Part shown: positions 46,834 through 55,515 of the stretch, piece after piece
How positions within the stretch are numbered: the stretch's first letter is position 1
Layout: each line of letters opens with the position of its first letter
Assembly (NCBI GenBank): GCA_016715065.1
Contig: JADKBN010000028.1
Coordinates: 21,883-85,882, forward strand
From: Fibrobacterota bacterium
GTDB taxonomy: Bacteria > Fibrobacterota > Fibrobacteria > UBA5070
Length of the DNA stretch: 64,000 bases
Direction of reading: 5' to 3'
The notes under the pieces: model-generated
Database searches by the model: none
What the model was told of the DNA's origin: nothing
What the model saw: the letters and a program-made list of their open reading frames with translations, nothing else
Translations under genes and position numbers: made by a program

Positions 46834-47679
46834 ATGGATCGCGCCCATCTACTTGTGATCGACCCCCAAAACGACTTCTGCGACCTGCCCACCGACTGGT
46901 GCCCGCCGGATCCGATTGGCGCTGGCAGACTCGCCCCGGCCCTGGCCGTGACGGGCGCCCACCAGGACATGTTGCGTCTGGCCACATGGGTGGATGAGCA
47001 CCGCGAAAAGATCGACCGCGTCACGGTGACCATGGACCACCACCACCGTCTGGACATCGCCCACCCCGGCTTCTGGCGCAGTGCCGATGGCACGGCGGTG
47101 GGGCCGTTCACGCTGGTGCTCGCCGCCGATGTGGCGGAGGGACGGATTCTGACGGCCAAGCCCCAGGACCGGGATCGCGCCCTGAAATACCTGCAAGATC
47201 TGGAGAAGGCGGGGCGCTTCACCCACATGGTCTGGCCGGTCCATTGCCAGATCGGCACCTGGGGTCAGGCGGTCCATGCCCGGCTCCAACAAGCATTGGA
47301 TGCCTGGGCAGACCTCAAGGGCGCGGGCGTGACCACGGTGCTCAAGGGCGAAAACCCCTGGACCGAGCACTACAGCGCCATCCGCGCCGAGATTCCGTTG
47401 GACACCGATCCGGCCACGGGTTGGAACTGGGAGCTGGTGCGGAACCTGGAAAAGGCAAAAATTGTCTACGTGGCCGGCGAGGCCGGTAGCCACTGCGTGC
47501 GCGCCACGGTGGAGCACCTGGTGGAAGCCGGATTGGACCCGGAAAAGATCGTGCTCCTGGAGGACGCCATCAGCCCGGTCACGGGTTTCGAGGCCGCCCA
47601 GACGGCCTTCTTCCAGGCCATGGCCGACAAAGGCATGCGGATTCTGAAGCTGGAGCAGGCGGCGGGGTTGTTGGAATAA
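46834..47679 (+). CDS. pncA: nicotinamidase/isochorismatase-family hydrolase (PncA)
   Basis: 281 residues from ATG 46834 with CAGGAGA upstream. Nicotinamidase hydrolyses nicotinamide to nicotinate, the first step of salvage. The catalytic Asp10 (VIDPQNDF), Lys171 (VLKGENPW) and Cys221 (AGEAGSHCVRATVEH) are all present, with the metal-site His cluster MDHHHRLDIAHPGFW. It is longer than small PncA proteins (about 200), like larger eukaryote-type ones. It heads the NAD salvage cluster, divergent from nrtR. Confidence 0.88.
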   Translation: MDRAHLLVIDPQNDFCDLPTDWCPPDPIGAGRLAPALAVTGAHQDMLRLATWVDEHREKIDRVTVTMDHHHRLDIAHPGFWRSADGTAVGPFTLVLAADVAEGRILTAKPQDRDRALKYLQDLEKAGRFTHMVWPVHCQIGTWGQAVHARLQQALDAWADLKGAGVTTVLKGENPWTEHYSAIRAEIPLDTDPATGWNWELVRNLEKAKIVYVAGEAGSHCVRATVEHLVEAGLDPEKIVLLEDAISPVTGFEAAQTAFFQAMADKGMRILKLEQAAGLLE

Positions 47680-47691
47680 GGTATCGGCCCC

Positions 47692-47880
47692 CCGTTCGTC
47701 CTGAGGAGCCCGGAGGGCGTCTCGAAGGGCGGACGGGGGCCTTGTGGAAGCCGGATTACTGGCGATCAAACAGAACAGAGGAAATCCTCACATGTGTCAC
47801 AACCAGCATTGAATCTCGCCCTTCGAGACGCCCGCCGGCTTCGGCTCTGCTCAGCCAACGGGCTCCTCAGGACGAGCGGT
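47692..47880. repeat. inverted pair of TTCGTCCTGAGGAG-type palindromes between pncA and pncB
   Basis: Copy 1 (47692-47737) begins CCGTTCGTCCTGAGGAGCCC; copy 2 (47816-47880) is inverted and ends CTCCTCAGGACGAGCGG. As between groES and groEL, they face each other and could form a long stem. The 295-base gap (47680-47974) contains nothing else I can identify except a possible promoter for pncB near 47880-47960. Confidence 0.75.
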
Positions 47881-47974
47881 TGTTTGACAGCCTGAGTGGC
47901 GCGATAGCTGGATCGGACCCCTTTGTGTCGGTCCAAATGACTTCATTTCCATCTTCAACCGGAGACCCCCTATC

Positions 47975-49183
47975 ATGAACACCCCCATCGTCCGCAGTCT
48001 TTTGGAGACGGACCTCTACAAGTTCTCGATGTGGCAGGCCCTGATGCACAGCCATCCGGGCGCGCAGGCCGAATACGGCTTCGTGTGCCGCAACGCCACC
48101 GTGTTTCCGCTGGCCGAGCTGAAAGACGAGGTGGAGCGCGAGCTGGACCATCTCTGCACGCTTTCGTTTCTGCCGGAAGAATTGGACTTCCTGCGGACCT
48201 TGCGCTACCTGAAGTCGGATTTTGTCGACTTTTTGTCGGTGTTTCGGTTCCAGCGGCGGTTCATCACGGTGGAAACCGAAGGGCCGCATCTGCGCATCCG
48301 CGCTAAGGGCCCCATCGTCCACGTCATGGGCTTCGAGATCTTTGTGCTGTACATCGTCAACGAGCTCTACTTCCGGCGCCTGGGCGAGCAGGACAAGGCG
48401 TTGGCGGTGGCGCGCGAACGGCTGGAGGCGAAAGTCACCTATCTGAAGGGGCTGGTGGCCAGCGGCGAATTGGCAAAAGGACACGCCTTCACGTTCTTCG
48501 ACTTCGGATTGCGCCGCCGTTACAGCCGCGCTTGGCAAGATGAAGTGGTCGCAAGATTGGCTCGCGAGTTCCCTGGCATTTTGGGCGGGACCTCGAACGT
48601 GCATCTGGCGCGCACACTGGGACTCAAGCCGATTGGCACCATGGCCCACGAATACCTCCAGGCCTACCAGGCATTCGGGTTCCGGTTGCGCGATTTCCAG
48701 AAGGCCGCGCTGGAAGGCTGGGTCCAGGAATTCCGTGGAGATCTTGGTACGGCGCTCACCGATGTGGTGGGCATGGACGCCTTCCTCGCCGACTTCGACC
48801 TCTACTTCGCCAAGCTCTTTGACGGATTGCGTCACGACTCGGGCGATCCCATCGAATGGGGAGAAAAGGCCTTGGCCCACTACGCCAAGCTGCGCATCGA
48901 CGCCCACGGCAAGCGTTTGGTGTTCTCGGATGGGCTGGACCTGGCCAAGGCCGTGGAAATCCACAAGCATTTCCGCGACCGCACGCAAACCGCCTTTGGC
49001 ATTGGCACGAACCTCACCAACGACACTTGCCACAAGGCCCTCAACGTGGTCATGAAGATCATGGCCTGCGAAGGACAGAATGTGGCGAAATTGTCGGATT
49101 CGGCAGGCAAGACGTTGTGCGAAGACCAGACCTACCTGGCCTACCTGCGCCAGGTCTTCGGAATCCAGGAGGTGGCGAAATGA
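47975..49183 (+). CDS. pncB: nicotinate phosphoribosyltransferase
   Basis: 402 residues. It makes nicotinate mononucleotide from nicotinate and PRPP with ATP. Family marks are present: MNTPIVRSLLETDLYKFSMW, GTSNVHLARTLGLKPIGTMAHEYLQAYQAFG (with the His phosphorylation region), and LRHDSGDPIEWGEKALAHY, FSDGLDLAKA, GIGTNLTND. Its stop overlaps the nadE start (ATGA), so the two are translationally coupled. This step follows PncA and feeds NMNAT and NadE. Confidence 0.95.
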   Translation: MNTPIVRSLLETDLYKFSMWQALMHSHPGAQAEYGFVCRNATVFPLAELKDEVERELDHLCTLSFLPEELDFLRTLRYLKSDFVDFLSVFRFQRRFITVETEGPHLRIRAKGPIVHVMGFEIFVLYIVNELYFRRLGEQDKALAVARERLEAKVTYLKGLVASGELAKGHAFTFFDFGLRRRYSRAWQDEVVARLAREFPGILGGTSNVHLARTLGLKPIGTMAHEYLQAYQAFGFRLRDFQKAALEGWVQEFRGDLGTALTDVVGMDAFLADFDLYFAKLFDGLRHDSGDPIEWGEKALAHYAKLRIDAHGKRLVFSDGLDLAKAVEIHKHFRDRTQTAFGIGTNLTNDTCHKALNVVMKIMACEGQNVAKLSDSAGKTLCEDQTYLAYLRQVFGIQEVAK

Positions 49184-50883
49184 TCCGCATCCATGTTGCG
49201 CAAATCAATCCCACCATCGGGGATCTGGAAGGGAACTTCGCGAGGATCCTGGAGGAAGGCGCCAAGGCCCACGCCCATGGCGCGGATCTGGCCGTGTTCC
49301 CGGAGCTCTGCCTGACCGGCTACTACCCGGGCGATCTGCTGGACGAGCCCGTGTTCCTGTCGCGCACCGCGGATGCTCTGGATCGGTTGCGCCAAGCCAC
49401 ACTCCAAGCCCCGGGAATGCACTGGGTGGTCGGCGCGCCCACGCCGCGCGTGGGTGCGGGCAAACGCCTGGAAAACACACTGTTGGTGATGTGCGATGGC
49501 GAAATCCGTCTGCGCTACGCCAAGCAGCTTCTGCCCACCTACGGGATCTTCGACGAACGGCGCCACTTCGAGCCGGGTCCCGACGTGGCGCGGATCCTGC
49601 GGGTGAAGGGCGTGCGCGTGGGGTTTTTGCTGTGCGAGGACGCCTGGAACGACACGAACGAAGCCTACGCGATCAATCCCTGGGAGCGGCTGGCCGAGGC
49701 CTCGCCGGATCTAGTGATTGGCATCAACGCGAGCCCGTCGCACCTGGGCAAACGTACGTTGCGCCATGACCTGTTTTCCGAAAGCTGTCGCCGCCACGGA
49801 CTGCCCATGCTGTACGTGAACCAGGTGGGTGGTCACGACCAGGTGGTGTACGACGGCGGGTCGTTCGCGGTGGAGCCCAGATCGGGCGTGGTGGCCGAAT
49901 GGGCCCTGTTCCAGGAGGATTCCGCCCAAGTTGAATTCGAGAATGGACGATTTCTGGCCAATGGCGGCAGGCCCCTTCCGGTGCCCGATCTCGAGCCGCT
50001 GGCCGACGCCGAGTTCCAACGACGGCAGATCATCCTGGGGCTTCGCGACTACGCGCGCCGCTGCGGATTCACCAAGGTGGTGGTGGGAAGCTCGGGCGGC
50101 ATCGACAGCGCGCTCACCATGGCCCTGGCGGTGGAAGCTTTGGGCGCCGACAATGTGGAGGGCGTGACCATGCCTTCGCGCTGGTCCAGCGAAGGAAGCG
50201 TTTCGGATTCGGTGACCCTGTGCCAGAATTTGGGCATCAAGCTGCATACGCACCCCATCAAGGAATTGGTGGATCTGGCCTGCGCCGGATTCCAGGATGC
50301 CTTTGGACAGGAATTGGCGGGAATCGCCCGGGAGAACGTGCAGGCGCGTCTGCGTGGCACCATCCTGATGGAACACTCCAACAGTTTCGGGCACCTGTTG
50401 CTGACGACCGGCAACAAGAGCGAGATCTCGGTGGGCTATTGCACCCTCTATGGCGACACCAACGGGGGTCTTGGGTTGATCGGCGACTTGTACAAGATGG
50501 AAGTTTTCGCGCTGTCGCGCCACATCAACACAACCGCGGGGCGCGAGATCATTCCCAATGCCATCATCGACAAGGAACCCTCGGCGGAGCTGGCGCCGGG
50601 CCAGCGTGACCAGGACAGCCTGCCACCCTACCCCGTGCTGGATGCCATCCTCAAGGACCTGATCGAGGGATCGATGCTTTCGGCCACTGACCGCCAAGCG
50701 GTGGACGGTGTGCTCAGGGTGTTGAGCGGAGCCCCGGAAGGGATGGCCACCATCGCGCGGGTCAAGAAGCTGTTGGCCCGCACCGAATACAAACGACGCC
50801 AAGCGCCGCCCATTTTGCGCTTGCGGCCACGCGCCTTCGGGTCGGGGCGCCAGATGCCCATCGCGGCGAAGGTGGAATTCTGA
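49180..50883 (+). CDS. nadE: glutamine-dependent NAD+ synthetase
   Basis: 567 residues. It makes NAD+ from nicotinate adenine dinucleotide, glutamine and ATP. The N-terminal nitrilase-like glutaminase has the triad Glu42 (FPELCLTGY), Lys115 (YAKQLLPTYG) and Cys152 (FLLCEDAW). The C-terminal synthetase has the ATP PP-loop in VVVGSSGGIDSALTMALAVE, with LLTTGNKSEISVGYCTLYGD. Two-domain length is normal. The start overlaps the pncB stop (ATGA) and the stop overlaps the next start (TGATG). Confidence 0.97.
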   Translation: MIRIHVAQINPTIGDLEGNFARILEEGAKAHAHGADLAVFPELCLTGYYPGDLLDEPVFLSRTADALDRLRQATLQAPGMHWVVGAPTPRVGAGKRLENTLLVMCDGEIRLRYAKQLLPTYGIFDERRHFEPGPDVARILRVKGVRVGFLLCEDAWNDTNEAYAINPWERLAEASPDLVIGINASPSHLGKRTLRHDLFSESCRRHGLPMLYVNQVGGHDQVVYDGGSFAVEPRSGVVAEWALFQEDSAQVEFENGRFLANGGRPLPVPDLEPLADAEFQRRQIILGLRDYARRCGFTKVVVGSSGGIDSALTMALAVEALGADNVEGVTMPSRWSSEGSVSDSVTLCQNLGIKLHTHPIKELVDLACAGFQDAFGQELAGIARENVQARLRGTILMEHSNSFGHLLLTTGNKSEISVGYCTLYGDTNGGLGLIGDLYKMEVFALSRHINTTAGREIIPNAIIDKEPSAELAPGQRDQDSLPPYPVLDAILKDLIEGSMLSATDRQAVDGVLRVLSGAPEGMATIARVKKLLARTEYKRRQAPPILRLRPRAFGSGRQMPIAAKVEF

Positions 50884-51902
50884 TGGACGCCGCGAAGCCG
50901 ACCACGGCGGTGGTGATTGGTAGGTTCCAGCCTTTCCACAATGGCCACGCGGGATTGTTGGACCGGGCGTTCGAGGCGGCGGATCAGGTGGTGCTGGTGC
51001 TGGGGTCGGCCTTTTCGGCGCGCTCGCCCCGGAATCCGTTTTCCGCCACCGATCGCGAGACGATGATCCGCTCGGCCTTGCCGGAAGACAAGAATCAACG
51101 CCTGGTGGTGGTGCCGCAGCGCGACGTTTGGGGCGCGCGGCGTTGGGCGGGCGAGGTCCGCGCCAAGGTGGAAGACGTGGCAACGGGCGATGTGGCCTTG
51201 GTGGGATTCCACAAGGACGCCTCCAGCTACTACCTGGACCTGTTCCCGGGTTGGACATTGGTGGAGGCGGGTCGCCAAGGACATTGGGACGCCACGCCGG
51301 TCCGTGATCGGATTTTGTCGCGCTTGCCCTGGGACGAGGTCCGCGAAACCTTGGTTTCCGATGTTCCCTTGCCTGTGCTGGCCTGGCTGGAAACGTGGTC
51401 CCGCGAGCCGCATCGCGTTGAACTCGCCGAAGACGCCGACGTGATCCGCAACTACTCCACGCGTTGGGGGAAAGGGCCGTTTCTGACGGTGGACTCCCTG
51501 GTGCGCTGTGCGGGGAAAATCCTGTTGATCACGCGTGGCAAACGTCCCGGCCAAGGGCTTTGGGCGCTTCCTGGTGGCTTTTTGGAATCGCAGGAATCCA
51601 TGTTGGATGGGGCCCGTCGCGAGCTGCGCGAAGAGACCGGATTGGATCTGTTCGGGCAAGAGCCCATGGATCAGAAGTACTTCGATCATCCGGGCCGCAG
51701 CTTGCGGGCGCGGATCGTCACGCAGGTTTTCCGGTTCGAGCTGGCTCTGGAGCAGCCACCGGAGGTGGTCGGACAGGACGATGCTGGGATCGCGCGCTGG
51801 ATGACGGTGGACGAAATCCGGGAAGCCGAGGACAAGTTCTTCGAGGACCACTTCCACCTTCTGGACACCATGCTGGGTGGCGTGGCCGCGGAGGGGACGT
51901 GA
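50883..51902 (+). CDS. bifunctional NMN adenylyltransferase / Nudix hydrolase
   Basis: 339 residues. Residues 1-175 are a NadM-type adenylyltransferase (VVIGRFQPFHNGHAGLLDRA with the HxGH loop, NPFSATDRETMIRSAL). Residues about 200-330 are a Nudix ADP-ribose pyrophosphatase domain with a perfect box (GGFLESQESMLDGARREL, then REETGLDL). The fusion is known from cyanobacteria and Francisella, where it makes NAD from NMN and hydrolyses ADP-ribose. Here it would supply the adenylylation step that links PncB to NadE and clear ADP-ribose, the likely NrtR effector. Coupled to nadE and to pnuC (GTGA). Confidence 0.95.
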   Translation: MDAAKPTTAVVIGRFQPFHNGHAGLLDRAFEAADQVVLVLGSAFSARSPRNPFSATDRETMIRSALPEDKNQRLVVVPQRDVWGARRWAGEVRAKVEDVATGDVALVGFHKDASSYYLDLFPGWTLVEAGRQGHWDATPVRDRILSRLPWDEVRETLVSDVPLPVLAWLETWSREPHRVELAEDADVIRNYSTRWGKGPFLTVDSLVRCAGKILLITRGKRPGQGLWALPGGFLESQESMLDGARRELREETGLDLFGQEPMDQKYFDHPGRSLRARIVTQVFRFELALEQPPEVVGQDDAGIARWMTVDEIREAEDKFFEDHFHLLDTMLGGVAAEGT

Positions 51903-52501
51903 TTCTGCAGCTGTTGGCGTCGACCGTGACGACCGTCTGGGGGATGGCCGTTTCGTGGGGCGACCTCATCGGGTTCGTGACGGGTCTTCTGTGCGTCTAT
52001 TTGACGGTGCGAGGGAGCATCTGGAACTTCCCGACAGGAATCGTCAATTCGCTGGTGTTGGGATTGGTGTTCTTCCACCAGCGCCTGTTTTCCGATGCGA
52101 GTCTGCAGGTGGTGTTCATCGTGCTTTCCATCCAAGGTTGGTGGTTGTGGGCGCGCCGCGGCGCCTCGGAGGATCTACGGGTGACCCGTTCCAATGGCGG
52201 CGAATGGGTCGGGCTTGTCGTGCTCACGGGAGCGGTGTGGTTCGTGCTGTGGAAGCTGATGGTTCTCGTCAAGGGAGCGGCCCCTCCCCTCGATGCCCTC
52301 GTCACCTGCATGAGCCTGTCGGCGCAGTGGCTGCTCAACCGCAAAAAGTTGGACTCCTGGTACTGGTGGATCGCGGTGGACCTCGTGTCGGTGCCTCTGT
52401 ATTGGAGCCGGGGGCTCTACCTGATTTCGCTTCTGTACCTGGTGTTCCTGGCGCTGTGCGTGTCGGGATTTGTCGCGTGGCGAAGGAAGCTCGTGGCGTA
52501 G
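51899..52501 (+). CDS. pnuC: PnuC-type nicotinamide riboside transporter
   Basis: 200 residues from GTG 51899, which overlaps the previous stop (GTGA). Hydrophobic throughout with about seven segments (LIGFVTGLLCVYLTVRGSIW, LIGLVFF-type, VFIVLSIQGWWLW, GLVVLTGAVWFVLWKLMVL, LLYLVFLALCVSGFVAW). The PnuC features NFPTGIVNSL and the WxxW-type QGWWLW are present. It imports nicotinamide riboside, trapped by phosphorylation by NadR. The stop adjoins the start of nadR. Confidence 0.92.
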   Translation: MILQLLASTVTTVWGMAVSWGDLIGFVTGLLCVYLTVRGSIWNFPTGIVNSLVLGLVFFHQRLFSDASLQVVFIVLSIQGWWLWARRGASEDLRVTRSNGGEWVGLVVLTGAVWFVLWKLMVLVKGAAPPLDALVTCMSLSAQWLLNRKKLDSWYWWIAVDLVSVPLYWSRGLYLISLLYLVFLALCVSGFVAWRRKLVA

Positions 52502-53614
52502 ATGGCCGGGACATCGAAGTTCGAGCACGGATTGGTGGTGGGGAAGTTCTACCCGCCGCACCGAGGCCATGTGCATCTGGTGGAATCGGCGTTGGCCGGA
52601 TGCCATCGAGTGACCGTGCAGGTCCTGTATTCCTCCGTGGAGTCGCTACCCGGAGTGACACGGGCCAAATGGCTCGCCGATTGTTTCCCCGCGGCGGCCG
52701 GCTTGCGGGTCCTCGCCGGATTGGACGATGTCCCCATCGATTACGAGTCCAGCGCGATCTGGGATGCGCACGAGAAGATCATGGTGGATTTGATTGGTGT
52801 GGCGGATGCCATCGATCCCTGGCCTCGGGTGGACGCCGTGTTCAGTTCGGAATCGTACGGACAGGAAATGGCAAGGCGCTTCGGCGCGACCGCCGTGGGT
52901 GTGGATCCAAAACGGTCCACCTACCCCGTTTCCGGTACCGCGGCGAGGTCGGACCTGTTCGCGCATTGGCATTTCCTGCCACCACCGGTGCGCGCGGGAC
53001 TTTGCCGGCGGGTGGTGGTGGTGGGCGCAAGCTCCGGCACCACGACGCTTTCGGTGGACCTGCACAAGGCGCTGGTGTCGCGCGGTGGACCTTGGGATCG
53101 CACGCGTTGGGTAGCCGAATACGGCCGGCAGTACAGCGCCGACCTCCAAGCGCGCCAGCGCGCGCAAAATCTGTCGCATCTTCCGTCCGACTTCCCCTGG
53201 AACGAACTGGACTTCCGCGAGATCTGCCGGGTGCAGCTGGAAATGGAAGAAGAGGCGGCGCGAGAGGGCTCACCCGTGCTGGTGTGCGACACCGATGGCT
53301 TGGCCACCTGCCTTTGGCAGGAGCGCTACATGGGCTCCACCAGCCCGTGGGTGCGCGACTTCGCCGCCGCCCTGCCTCCGCGAGCCTTGTACCTGTTGAC
53401 TTCCCACGAAGCCGTGGCCTTCGAGGACGACGGCTTGCGCGACCAGCCCCAGCTTCGCCCCGACATGACACGACGCTTCCGCGAAGTCCTCGCCCAGGGG
53501 CGCGTGCCGTGGTTCGAGCTTGTCGGATCGCCAGTCCAGCGCCTGCAACAGGCACTGGACATCGTGGACCAGGACCGCGAGACGGCCTTCCGATTCGCCG
53601 ATCCGTTGGGCTGA
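52502..53614 (+). CDS. nadR: NadR-type NMN adenylyltransferase / ribosylnicotinamide kinase
   Basis: 370 residues, with no N-terminal helix-turn-helix, so unlike enterobacterial NadR it is only enzymatic. Residues 1-170: NMNAT domain (GLVVGKFYPPHRGHVHLVES, the H-R-G-H site). Residues about 175-355: kinase domain (RRVVVVGASSGTTTLSVDLH). The P-loop has Thr where GKT usually has Lys; I recall similar GTT forms in some actinobacterial NadR-like proteins, so it may still be active. It phosphorylates NR from PnuC and adenylylates NMN to NAD. Starts directly after the pnuC stop. Confidence 0.92.
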   Translation: MAGTSKFEHGLVVGKFYPPHRGHVHLVESALAGCHRVTVQVLYSSVESLPGVTRAKWLADCFPAAAGLRVLAGLDDVPIDYESSAIWDAHEKIMVDLIGVADAIDPWPRVDAVFSSESYGQEMARRFGATAVGVDPKRSTYPVSGTAARSDLFAHWHFLPPPVRAGLCRRVVVVGASSGTTTLSVDLHKALVSRGGPWDRTRWVAEYGRQYSADLQARQRAQNLSHLPSDFPWNELDFREICRVQLEMEEEAAREGSPVLVCDTDGLATCLWQERYMGSTSPWVRDFAAALPPRALYLLTSHEAVAFEDDGLRDQPQLRPDMTRRFREVLAQGRVPWFELVGSPVQRLQQALDIVDQDRETAFRFADPLG

Positions 53615-53627
53615 GGCTCGCTGAAGG

Positions 53628-55154
53628 TCACATTCCCAGTCCGGTACCCGGGATTTTGCCGATGCGCGTATTGGGAGTGGAGAGCGGGTCGCGGCCGATG
53701 GAATCCATCCTGCTCACGTGTCTGGAGAGCATCAGCAAGTCGTCGGGCGTAACGGCGCCGGAATTCTTCCGCTGCGCCAGAGCGATTGCCTTGCGTGAGA
53801 TGTCGATGGTGGTTTTGATGTCGCCAAGTTGGATCGGGAACAAGCCGAGGTCGGCATCGAACGTGAGTGCTGGTTGGAGCAGGGAAATCCCAGGAGGGTT
53901 GTTCTCCAGGCAGTTTTCGACGTTGGTGGCCAACTGGTTCAACGTGGTGGCGAATTGGTCCACGGCAGGCTTGGATGCCGCGTCCCACCAGGATTGCCGG
54001 AAAGCGTCTCGCACCCCCGCGGTGGTGATGCCGCGCTCCCACATGTCTTTGCACTGGCCCACGGCTTTTCCCTGGAGCAGGGCTTCGTGGCGTCGCCCCT
54101 CTTTTTTCGTGATGGAAAGCTCTTTCGGGGAAGGCTTGTCCGAACCGGACACCAGCCACCCCAGCAGGAAGAAGGCGGTGATGGAGACGGGAAACAGCAG
54201 GGCGGTTCTGGGTTGGCTGCGGACCAGATAGAATGATCCGGCGGCTAGGATCGCAGCGATGATGAATCCGGGGATATTGGACAGAATCCGTCCGCCAAGC
54301 ACGACGCCGAAGATCATGGCAGGAATGCAGGCCACCACGGAAACGCCGATGACGAACCCGATGTTGCCCCAGATGTTCTCGGTCATGGAATTGCGATAGG
54401 CGTCAATGTTCCCGCCGCTTGGCTGGCCGGATCCGGAGGGAGGGCGACCGCTGCCGCCGATGCGCACCGGCGTGGAAGTTCCGGTTCGGTAGCTGTTGCC
54501 GGAGGGTGAAGACCATCCGGGCGTGCGATTGGGGGTGAACGAATCCGCGGGGGGCTCGGGAGGCGCGATCTCTCGTGGCGGCGGTGGCGGCGGCGGTGGC
54601 GCCTGCTGGATCGGAGGGGTTGGATTGGTGCCGGGATACGGAGCCCGAGGCGGCGGTGGAGGGGCGATGGGCGCGGCCGGCGCGAGGGGTGCCGAGATCG
54701 GGGCAGGAGGGATCGGGAGAGGGGTGTGTACAGGAACGGCGGAAGGCGCCGTGCCGGGGTAGCTCGGATAGGGGCTCGCTGCAGGTGCTGGAGCTGGCGA
54801 GGGACGCGGTGCTGCCGGAGGAGGCGGGGTGGGTGCGGCTGGTGCGGTACCCGGGTAGGTGGGGTAGGGTGCCGGTGGTGCCGGCGGCGGTGGCGGAGGC
54901 GCGCTTTGGGCGGGTGCAGCCGGTGCGGTGCCCGGGTAGCTGGGATACGGAGCAGCCGGCGGTGGGGGCGGTGCTGGCCGGGGCGCGGGAGGTGGAGGTG
55001 GCGCACTTTGGGCAGGTGCCGCAGGCGGAGGGGGGTAGTTCCCAGGAAAAAGCGGCGAGCCACCGCCAGGATAGCTGCTGGAGCCGCCGCCGGAGGGGTT
55101 GTTGGCGCCTGGATAAGGGGCGCCGGGATCGTTCGGACGATTTTCGGAAGTCAT
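53628..55154 (-). CDS. proline-rich membrane protein
   Basis: 508 residues. Residues about 1-260 are Pro/Ala/Gly-rich with repeated PYPSYPGTAPAAP-like units, probably an extended cytoplasmic arm. Three or four membrane segments follow (IGFVIGVSVVACIPAMIFG, IPGFIIAAILAAGSFYLV, LLFPVSITAFFLLGWLVSG), then a soluble helical C-terminus. The repeats are low-complexity and give long spurious frames on the opposite strand. No specific function; a scaffold or envelope protein is possible. Convergent to nadR. Confidence 0.7.
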   Translation of the reverse strand: MTSENRPNDPGAPYPGANNPSGGGSSSYPGGGSPLFPGNYPPPPAAPAQSAPPPPPAPRPAPPPPPAAPYPSYPGTAPAAPAQSAPPPPPPAPPAPYPTYPGTAPAAPTPPPPAAPRPSPAPAPAASPYPSYPGTAPSAVPVHTPLPIPPAPISAPLAPAAPIAPPPPPRAPYPGTNPTPPIQQAPPPPPPPPREIAPPEPPADSFTPNRTPGWSSPSGNSYRTGTSTPVRIGGSGRPPSGSGQPSGGNIDAYRNSMTENIWGNIGFVIGVSVVACIPAMIFGVVLGGRILSNIPGFIIAAILAAGSFYLVRSQPRTALLFPVSITAFFLLGWLVSGSDKPSPKELSITKKEGRRHEALLQGKAVGQCKDMWERGITTAGVRDAFRQSWWDAASKPAVDQFATTLNQLATNVENCLENNPPGISLLQPALTFDADLGLFPIQLGDIKTTIDISRKAIALAQRKNSGAVTPDDLLMLSRHVSRMDSIGRDPLSTPNTRIGKIPGTGLGM

Positions 55155-55191
55155 GGGCTGTGTTCCTGGGATGGAAAAGCGACCGAGTGGC

Positions 55192-55389
55192 TCAGTAGTA
55201 CCGGGGGCGATTCATGCGGATCCCGATATACCCTGCGATGCACATGCCGGTGCAGATCAGCAAAGTGACAGGATACGACAAGATCCCGACAAAGGGAACG
55301 TGCAGGACACGGGCGATGAACAGCAGGGCCGCCAGCACGAACCAGGACTGGGGATAGATGCCGAACAGCATGCGGAAGAAAAATCTCAT
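55192..55389 (-). CDS. small two-helix membrane protein
   Basis: 65 residues (MRFFFRMLFGIYPQSWFVLA onward) with two hydrophobic segments (FVLAALLFIARVL; YPVTLLICTGMCIAGYIGI) and a basic/Tyr end (IRMNRPRYY). It lies 37 bases upstream of the proline-rich gene on the same strand and likely shares its transcript. Unknown function. Confidence 0.6.
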   Translation of the reverse strand: MRFFFRMLFGIYPQSWFVLAALLFIARVLHVPFVGILSYPVTLLICTGMCIAGYIGIRMNRPRYY

Positions 55390-55515
55390 GGTCGGAACCT
55401 CGGAGGTGCGCGCTTCAAAGCCTTCGCGACCTCGATGGGAGGGGGGTGGATCTTACCAGACAAAGGGACTACCGCTGGAAGGGACCGTCAACCGATCCCT
55501 TCCAGGAAACACGGA

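Noticed and set aside
54496..55268. Glycine- and arginine-rich plus-strand frames
   Set aside because: Complement of the proline-rich repeats of the real minus-strand gene.
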